8,744 nucleotides of DNA from Candidatus Woesearchaeota archaeon (GTDB lineage: Archaea > Nanobdellota > Nanobdellia > Woesearchaeales > JACPBV01). The notes under the pieces are model-generated. The model saw only the letters and a list, made by a program, of their open reading frames with translations. It made no database searches and was not told where the DNA came from. Below, piece by piece: positions 1 through 5,200 of the stretch. Both the position numbers and the translations under genes were made by a program. Numbering within the stretch: position 1 is the first letter of the stretch; the number at the start of each line of letters is the position of its first letter. The DNA is taken from the NCBI GenBank assembly GCA_016180165.1, contig JACPBU010000024.1:1-8744 (forward strand), read 5' to 3'.

Positions 1-165
1 GCTGGTTGCCGCGCCTGTCACGCCTGATTTTCCGCCGATACTCATGCCGATGAATATGCCGATTACGAGTGCAACAACAACTGCCGCAGCGGTGATGCCC
101 CATTTCCCGGACGGGCTACTATAAGAAACAGTGGGCTTCGTGCTGAGTGCATGCGATTTATTCAT
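1..165 (-). CDS. Membrane-anchored protein of unknown function, N-terminal fragment
   Basis: The first 55 residues of a gene that runs off the low-coordinate edge; no stop is seen. It starts at an ATG (165-163). Residues 1-21 are polar (MNKSHALSTKPT then a Ser/Pro/Gly stretch). Residues about 22-42 are one hydrophobic helix beginning with Trp22 and rich in Ala, Val and Ile, followed by a Gly/Ser/Thr/Ala segment (GGKSGVTGAATS). This is the layout of an N-terminal signal anchor, with the polar head inside and the remaining protein outside the cell. There is no lipobox. Short anchors followed by a TGA-type segment are frequent in predicted DPANN surface proteins, but that is recollection and assigns no function. 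It has its own TATA-like elements, so it is probably not co-transcribed with the gene upstream. The functional domain lies outside the window. Confidence 0.7.
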   Translation of the reverse strand, partial: MNKSHALSTKPTVSYSSPSGKWGITAAAVVVALVIGIFIGMSIGGKSGVTGAATS

Positions 166-185
166 ACCCCAAAATGGTTTCGAAC

Positions 186-234
186 CTTTAAACAGTTAGT
201 TGTTCTTAGCCCGCACGCGTAAGTTTATATATTG
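186..234 (-). promoter_or_regulatory. Archaeal promoter region of the membrane-anchor gene (two TATA-like boxes)
   Basis: Two TATA-like elements lie upstream of the ATG at 165 on the minus strand. The stronger one, AATATATAAA at 233-224, would start transcription near 202 and give a leader of about 37 nt. The weaker one, GTTTAAAG at 193-186, is centred about 25 nt before the ATG and would give a leaderless message, as for the neighbouring genes. There is no clear Shine-Dalgarno sequence before the ATG (GGGGT directly abuts it), which slightly favours the leaderless option. The sequence alone does not settle which box is used. Confidence 0.5.
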
Positions 235-239
235 AAGCA

Positions 240-276
240 AGATGAAAAGAAGCAAACCGAAAGGAAAGAAAAGAAT
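240..276 (-). terminator. Pyrimidine-rich terminator-like tract after the coiled-coil gene
   Basis: Immediately after the stop codon at 277-279, the minus strand reads a long pyrimidine tract beginning ATTCTTTTCTTTCCTTTCGG, then CTTCTTTTC. There is no hairpin. Archaeal RNA polymerase can terminate on U-rich stretches without a stem, so this is a plausible terminator. No run exceeds four Ts, so the call is weak. Confidence 0.35.
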
Positions 277-771
277 TTACCATCGCCTTTTCTGCTCATA
301 TTCGCCATTAGCGATACGCTCTAAGTTCGCCAGCCTCTGATTGATACTCTCAAGGGTATATCTGATAGAATCAAGTTTTGCTGAAACGACCTCCAGGTCT
401 TTTCCATAAAGATCGGGAGCCTGATGCCCTTGCTGAAATTGCTGCTGCACGGGCGGCCCAAATGGCTGCTGCATCGGTGCAGGCCTCCCGGGGTAGGATT
501 GCTGAAAGCCCGGCCCTTGGGAAAAATCCTGCTGATGCCCGCCAAAACCCATCTCCTGCCCAGGCAGCGCTAGATCATTTCCCAAGCCTGCCCCAAAATC
601 ACTTCCTGGATTTTTTCCAAGTGGATCAAAACCTTTCCCGATATCTCCTAACCCAAGATCCGGGCCTTTCCCAAAGTCTGTCCCTTTCCCTAAATCGAGA
701 TCTTTCCCGATATCGCCAAAATTAAAATCATCTTTCTTCTTCCAGAAAAATAAGTTTTGCAAAAATCCCAC
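277..771 (-). CDS. Low-complexity, Gly/Asp- and Gln-rich protein with C-terminal coiled coil (164 aa), function unknown
   Basis: I do not recognise a named family. Residues 1-13 are aromatic, hydrophobic and then Lys-rich (MGFLQNLFFWKKK), like a short membrane-association segment. Residues about 16-60 repeat a degenerate D-[ILF]-G-K-G unit. Residues about 78-118 are rich in Gln, Pro and Gly. Residues about 122-156 form a predicted amphipathic coiled coil (KDLEVVSAKLDSIRYTLESI, then NQRLANLERIA), followed by a basic Lys-Arg-Arg-Trp end. The start is a GTG at 771-769. An in-frame TAG lies seven codons upstream with no ATG, GTG or TTG between, so this start is forced. A good ribosome-binding site precedes it inside the previous gene, whose stop is one base upstream. 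The tight coupling suggests the two proteins work together, possibly with this one recruited to the membrane by its partner and oligomerising through its coil; this is inference. Being disordered plus coiled coil, it could be a scaffold. Confidence 0.8.
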   Translation of the reverse strand: MGFLQNLFFWKKKDDFNFGDIGKDLDLGKGTDFGKGPDLGLGDIGKGFDPLGKNPGSDFGAGLGNDLALPGQEMGFGGHQQDFSQGPGFQQSYPGRPAPMQQPFGPPVQQQFQQGHQAPDLYGKDLEVVSAKLDSIRYTLESINQRLANLERIANGEYEQKRRW

Positions 772-772
772 T

Positions 773-1012
773 TCAAGGCACCTCTCGAACTATCAGCTCA
801 GTAGCATTTTCCTGCATATTCTTTCCCGGCGTTGCATTACCCAAGACCACAAATGCAGTGATGATGCTTTTCCCTTTTTCAACAGCTATAACCCCTTTTT
901 CCAGTATATAATCCTTTCCTTTTTTAAAGATGGGGTTTTCCGGAAAGAACATAGTCCCGACAACGATGAATGCAATCAAAAAAACAGCAGTGACAGCTGC
1001 AAATTCAATCAT
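773..1012 (-). CDS. Small single-pass membrane protein (79 aa), function unknown
   Basis: The ATG at 1012-1010 opens a 79-residue protein ending in TGA at 775-773. Residues about 3-23 are a hydrophobic helix (AAVTAVFLIAFIVVGTMFF). A polar tail follows, containing a Lys/Glu-Gly pattern (KGKDYILEKGVIAVEKGKS), a short second hydrophobic patch (IITAFVVLG) and a polar end with NAT sequons. One transmembrane segment with the tail on one side is the likely topology. A TATA-like box centred 26 nt upstream of the ATG implies a leaderless message starting at or next to the A of ATG. The stop is one base from the GTG of the coiled-coil gene, so they form one transcription unit. No family recognised. Being real is supported by promoter placement, the coupling and a clean membrane helix. 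Confidence 0.75.
   Translation of the reverse strand: MIEFAAVTAVFLIAFIVVGTMFFPENPIFKKGKDYILEKGVIAVEKGKSIITAFVVLGNATPGKNMQENATELIVREVP
779..784 (-). promoter_or_regulatory. Ribosome-binding site deciding the GTG start at 771
   Basis: The minus strand reads GAGGTG, complementary to the CACCUC near the 3' end of archaeal 16S rRNA, with a seven-base spacer to the GTG at 771-769. It sits inside the last codons of the upstream membrane-protein gene. The first gene of the unit appears leaderless, so this internal gene depends on the site, which supports GTG as a true start. Confidence 0.7.
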
Positions 1013-1034
1013 AAGTGGGTATATGCAGGCAAAC

Positions 1035-1042
1035 TATTTAAA
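1035..1042 (-). promoter_or_regulatory. TATA box for the two-gene unit; leaderless start
   Basis: The minus strand carries TTTAAATA, a match to the archaeal TATA consensus, centred about 26 nt upstream of the ATG at 1012. Archaeal transcription normally starts about 25-27 nt downstream of the TATA centre, so the mRNA should begin at the start codon. A second, palindromic TATA-like element, GCTTATAAGC at 1086-1095, lies farther upstream and could give an alternative start with a leader of about 50 nt; I regard it as weaker. Confidence 0.65.
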
Positions 1043-1105
1043 CCTTGTTTGTTTGGAAGCGGACAAAGGGGGTTTGATAGAATCCGCTTATAAGCAAAGA
1101 GAGGC

Positions 1106-1113
1106 AAAAAAAA
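1106..1113 (-). terminator. prs: T8 terminator after prs
   Basis: About 27 nt past the prs stop codon, the minus strand has an uninterrupted run of eight Ts (eight As at 1106-1113 on the plus strand), within an AT-rich stretch and followed by a CTCTCTTT pyrimidine segment. There is no stem. An isolated U-tract of this length is a typical archaeal intrinsic terminator. It separates prs from the promoter of the downstream two-gene unit. Confidence 0.6.
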
Positions 1114-1139
1114 TTATATCTTTTTTATCTTTCTCTTGG

Positions 1140-2018
1140 TTAGGAGGTATGCCTGAGCGCATCTGCAAGCAGCCCGCTCACATCGATTTTTGCGCATCTG
1201 CCGGGGATAGTATTGCATGCTGCCACCTTTGCCCCTGTTTTTTCCAACTTCTCCAGCGCTCCCTCAGCAAAGATCCCATGGACGGTGACGCAGGTGAATT
1301 TCTTAGCCCCCATGCCTTTAAGCAGTTTTATCGTCTCAAGCAGCGTATGCCCTGTCGAAATCATGTCATCAACCAATACCAGGTTGTTTTTTGAGATATC
1401 AATATTTTTGCTGAGCTTCACCCGGACATCCCGTGAATTGTATCTGGTCTTTTCAAGGATGACGCTCTCGCAGCCAATCATCTTTGCAGTTGCCTGAGCC
1501 CATTTATAGCTTTCCCAATCAGGGCCGACAATCAGCGGATTTTTGACATGCTTCTTGATATATTCCATCATAAGCGGATTTGCAGTAATCTTATGCGCCT
1601 TTACCTTGAAGATATGCCCCAAATTCTTTTCCCTGTGGAGATGCGGATCAATGACAAAAAATGCATCGACGCAGTCATCCACAAACTTAGCTATCACCTG
1701 AAGGCTGACACATTCGCCTGGATTGAACCGTGCATCCTGCCTGAAGTAGGGAAAGAACGGAGCTGCCAGGATAACCTTCCTTGCCCCTAAATCTTTTGCA
1801 GTCCACGCAGCAAAAAAAACTTCCATAAGGCAGTTGTTGACATCGCCGTAGAAGCTCTGCACCAAAACAACCTGCTGCCCTCTGACATCGCAGTGAAACC
1901 GCATATAAGTCTCGCTGTCAGGAAACCTGCTCGCTTCAAGCTTGGAATAAGGCCGTTTCAGCAGCTTTGCAATCTTCTTTGCAACATGAAGCCCGTGGCT
2001 TAGCCCGATGATGATCAT
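1140..2018 (-). CDS. prs: Ribose-phosphate pyrophosphokinase (PRPP synthetase)
   Basis: Cytosolic enzyme that transfers the pyrophosphoryl group of ATP to ribose 5-phosphate, giving PRPP for purine, pyrimidine, histidine and NAD synthesis. The 292-residue product has the family landmarks in order: RFPDSE (31-36); PYFRQDARFNPGE (90-102), the ATP-site flexible loop; DPHLH (124-128), metal and nucleotide contacts; GPDWES (165-170); EKTR (189-192), holding the catalytic Lys190 and Arg192; and the PRPP loop VLVDDMISTGHTL (214-226), which binds ribose 5-phosphate. Length fits the archaeal form (about 285-295, shorter than most bacterial enzymes). I chose the ATG at 2018 over an in-frame GTG at 2039: the family begins at this MIIIGLSHG, and the TATA box lies about 30 nt from the ATG but only about 10 nt from the GTG, too close to be transcribed. 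It appears to be a single-gene unit with its own promoter and terminator. All key residues are present. Confidence 0.95.
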   Translation of the reverse strand: MIIIGLSHGLHVAKKIAKLLKRPYSKLEASRFPDSETYMRFHCDVRGQQVVLVQSFYGDVNNCLMEVFFAAWTAKDLGARKVILAAPFFPYFRQDARFNPGECVSLQVIAKFVDDCVDAFFVIDPHLHREKNLGHIFKVKAHKITANPLMMEYIKKHVKNPLIVGPDWESYKWAQATAKMIGCESVILEKTRYNSRDVRVKLSKNIDISKNNLVLVDDMISTGHTLLETIKLLKGMGAKKFTCVTVHGIFAEGALEKLEKTGAKVAACNTIPGRCAKIDVSGLLADALRHTS

Positions 2019-2040
2019 TTGTGAACCTTCAGCGCACACC

Positions 2041-2061
2041 TATAAAAATATATTCTTTTTC
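2041..2061 (-). promoter_or_regulatory. prs: Archaeal promoter (BRE + TATA) of prs
   Basis: The minus strand reads CGAAAAAGAATATATTTTTA: a purine-rich BRE-like segment followed by an AT-rich TATA element centred near 2048. The predicted transcription start falls around 2022-2024, leaving a leader of only a few bases before the ATG at 2018. No Shine-Dalgarno sequence fits in such a leader. Confidence 0.6.
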
Positions 2062-2101
2062 GGTGCCACCCTCTTTAAGAAGTTTGTCTCCTCTTACAGC
2101 T

Positions 2102-2135
2102 AACGACACAAATATTTAGACAAAAGTATGTCGTT
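2102..2135. repeat. Short inverted repeat in the prs upstream region
   Basis: The 7-base arms AACGACA (2102-2108) and TGTCGTT (2129-2135) are perfect inverted copies separated by 20 bases. One further pair inside becomes G-U if transcribed from the minus strand. It could be a weak RNA stem at the 3' end of the giant transcript or a protein-binding site upstream of prs. In an AT-rich spacer, chance is a real alternative. Confidence 0.3.
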
Positions 2136-2147
2136 TGCTTATTACGA

Positions 2148-2180
2148 ACGGACAACAATTGTATAATAATTATTGTCCGT
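2148..2180 (-). terminator. 13-bp stem-loop downstream of the giant RHS gene
   Basis: Arms 2148-2160 (ACGGACAACAATT) and 2168-2180 (AATTATTGTCCGT) are inverted copies with a 7-base loop. The single mismatch on the plus strand (C-A) becomes a G-U pair in RNA from the minus strand, so all 13 positions pair in the transcript of the giant gene and not in the opposite one. It starts about 40 nt after the stop codon. No T-run follows, so it may be an mRNA 3'-end stabiliser or processing site and not an intrinsic terminator. The strand-specific wobble pair favours a functional RNA hairpin. Confidence 0.5.
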
Positions 2181-2202
2181 AAGTATAGATATCGTAGGTT
2201 TC

Positions 2203-2223
2203 TGAATGTGCTCAGCACATTCA
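2203..2223. repeat. 21-bp palindrome overlapping the stop codon of the giant gene
   Basis: Two perfect 10-base arms (TGAATGTGCT and AGCACATTCA) flank a single central base. The outer TCA at 2221-2223 is the complement of the TGA stop codon of the giant gene. In RNA it could form an 8-bp stem with a 5-nt loop directly at the stop. As DNA it looks like a dimeric-protein site. With the stem-loop at 2148-2180 it gives two consecutive hairpins at the 3' end of this message. Confidence 0.5.
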
Positions 2224-5200
2224 CTTTTTCTTAACCCAATAGGCCATTCCCGGCTTGAAGTGCAGAAAATCGTTGAGCTCATTTCTTCGTGCCGGATCAA
2301 AGCTCCTCCATGCGCCGTCAAAATGGAAGACTGTGGCATTGGAATACCAAAAGGCGATGCTTTTGTCCGACAATGCTGGAACCCCGATGAGATTCATCCC
2401 CTCAAAGAGTCCGGGCTGCCGGTCCGGTAATTTTCTCCCATTAACGATGATGTTCGAAGATTTATTTGCATGGACAATATAGCCTTGCAGCGGCTCAAAA
2501 CGCTCCGGGACAAAAAAGGTTTTTTCCGAATTGTTGAAGGAAAAGATAGGCCCGGCATCTGCAGGCTTCAGCAGTTCTTTGATCGGGGCATCAACGGCAA
2601 CAGGCAATGAGATAAGATTCCATCCTCTGCGTAACGCAAGATTGAAAGTGGCAAAGGCTGATTCAGAGACATTGATCTTGTCTGGCGCATGCGGCCTGCT
2701 GCCATAGAGATAAACCCTTGTGGAATTTCCTTCCCCTTCTTTAACCAGATTGCCGGTGCTGTCATAAGCATAAGATGCATTATAGAACCCAGGAGCATCT
2801 GCCCTTGTCAGCCGGTCAAGGTCATCATAAGTGAATCGCTGGTTCCTCGATTCGATAGCGTCGTTGATGGCTACTACATTCCCCACAGCATCATAGCCAT
2901 AACTCATTATCTGAAGGGCAGGAGAGGTCTGAAGGGCAGGAGAGGTCTGAAGGGCAGGAGAGGTCTGAAGGGCAGGAGAGGTCTGGAGTGAAAAAGTATT
3001 GATTTTCTCCAATCGCAAAACTTTTGGAGTATATGTATATGCAGTAGTGAGCCCTTGAGAATATTGCCTTTGGGTCAGCTCGTCAGCAGCGCCATAAGTT
3101 GAGCCCGATATGATTCCGTTGACCGAATCAACCTTATTCTGCTCATTATAATTCAAACTGATGTATTCGCCGCTGGGAAGTCCCTGAGAACTGATCCTGT
3201 CCATTGCATCATAGGAATAAGAAGTGATAAGTTTTTGGCCATCTATGTCCGTCTCTTCTTTGATGATTCTCAGCCTGTTATCATAAAAAAAAGATTTCTT
3301 AAAAGATGGGCTGTTGATTGAAGATAATGTGCCGATTTTTCCCTCGTCATACCGATAGGTTATTGCTCCTGTGGCAGAAGGCTTTTCGAGGACTCTTCCT
3401 AATCCATCATACTGTATCATTACCTTATTCCCTGCATTGTCCGTCTGTTCAACAAGATTTCCATTAGGGTCATAGGAATAGCTCCATTTCCCCATATCGG
3501 GATCATCCATACTCCTTTTCCGCCCAAGGGAGTCATAGGCATAAGAAATCTTGTTCCCCAAATTATCCGTAATGCCGATAAGATTTCCGCCAGCATCATA
3601 GGTATAGGCTGTGGTGAACACCTCATTCCCTGAAAATTCCCTGACCTTGGTTATTTGGCCGTAAGCGCTGTATTCCTTTTCTTTTTTATGGCCATTCTCA
3701 TCGGTAAATGTTGCTCTCCAGGCCCCATAGCTGACAGACGCTGCTGAGTTGTCAGGTTTCTCAACTCGGGTTATCCGCCCAAGCGCATCGAAGGTATAGG
3801 TTGTCCTGAATCCGCCATTTGGAGATGAATATGAGTTTTGGGAATAGTAAGGATTGGTAACACCTGCCGCTCTTCCCCTGTTGTCGTAATAGAGGTCAAT
3901 GGCAATGAAAGGCTCATGCTGTTCCCCAGCTGATGATAAAGAAAATGATGTTTGGGGCATTGAAGCCTGCGGAAGTGAAGCTTGTTGAACTGAAGTTTGC
4001 TGGTCTGAAGATTGCAGATTCGAAGATTGCTGGCTCGAAGGCTGCTGGATAAAAGATTGTTGGCTCGAAGATTGTTGAACTGATGTTTGCTGGGGAGAGG
4101 ATTGAAGGGAAGAGATGCCTGCACCTGACCAGGCTTCCTCTTTGCCCCACACGACATCCTTAAATCTGTCTCCGTTGATGTCTGCTATCCTAACTCCCGA
4201 ATCTTTGTGTTCTGAACTCACAAAACATCCTCGGGGATTGCTGTTCTCAAAGCATCCCGGCAGCCTCCATGAGGCATGCTCGCTCCAGCCGCTGCCGGTG
4301 TTGATAAGAACTCTTGAAAATCCATTCCCCGATGCATCGAGTGTCCCGATTATAATATCTGGAAGATTATCTCCATTGATATCCTCAAGCCTTACCCCAT
4401 TATCCTGGTTATCGGGCGTTACAAAACACCCTTCCTGCCTTGCGGCTGTGCAATAAATATCTTTCCACTGCGGTGACAATGTCCATCCAGAGCCATTGTT
4501 GAGCCTGACCTCGCTTTCTGCTCCCGGGAAAAATCTGGCGATATCTGCTTTATTGTCCCCATTGATATCTATGATTCTGACGCCCAAGTCCCTGCCCTGA
4601 TCATCAGTAAAACAGCCTTTATTATTGCTGCCATCAACACAACGCAATGCTCCCCACTTTGAAATATCCAAATTTTTGCTCCACCCTTCCCCATTGTTAA
4701 TCCATACAGCCCAGTCTGGGGGTGATGAGCCTTTCGCCACTGCCCTGATGAGGTCATTTTTTCCGTCTCCATCAATATCAGCAAACCTGACACCGTTATC
4801 TTTCTCCCCTGGAGTTGTCATACAAGCGCCGCCATAGCTGTAAAGGCACTCTGGCATCGTCCAATGGTAATCTGTCGGAAACCCGTTATGGACATTGTCC
4901 TGCTCCCACCCTGAGCCATTGTTGATGAGTGTCTTGCTTGCCCTAGCCGAACCAGTGAATTTCCCTGTTGCTATGACAACATCAATCTTTCCATCTCCAT
5001 TGATTTCCTCAAGCCTTACTCCGTTATCCTGCCGGTTGCTCCCGATAAAACATCCCTCGTTTCCATGGCCTGGATCCGGGCAGTAGTAGGATATATGCCA
5101 TTCATCGCTTTCCTCCCATCGGTATCCGGTGTTGATCCATGCTTTTGTATATGGGCTTTCGATGATGCTTGACCTCACAAAATCTGCCCTCCCGTCACCA

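Noticed and set aside
378..725. Plus-strand open frame of 115 codons opposite the coiled-coil gene
   Set aside because: It lies antisense to a gene with a strong start and ribosome-binding site; its composition only mirrors the Gly/Asp/Gln repeats on the other strand.
1086..1095. GCTTATAAGC as the main promoter of the small membrane-protein gene
   Set aside because: The TTTAAATA at 1035-1042 is at the ideal distance for a leaderless start; the palindrome is farther away and may be chance.
930..1394. Plus-strand open frame of 154 codons
   Set aside because: It crosses the end of prs, the intergenic terminator and the small membrane-protein gene in antisense, with no recognisable domain.
2019..2039. 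Upstream GTG start for prs adding seven residues
   Set aside because: The TATA element is only about 10 nt away, so this codon should not be in the mRNA, and PRPP synthetases normally begin at the MIIIGLSHG-type strand.
2142..2339. Minus-strand 65-codon frame overlapping the end of the giant gene
   Set aside because: It is out of frame with and mostly inside the giant gene, and its 3' part is only the intergenic stem-loop.
2911..2982. CRISPR-like or mobile-element array
   Set aside because: The units are directly adjacent without spacers, in frame and coding, so it is a coding minisatellite.
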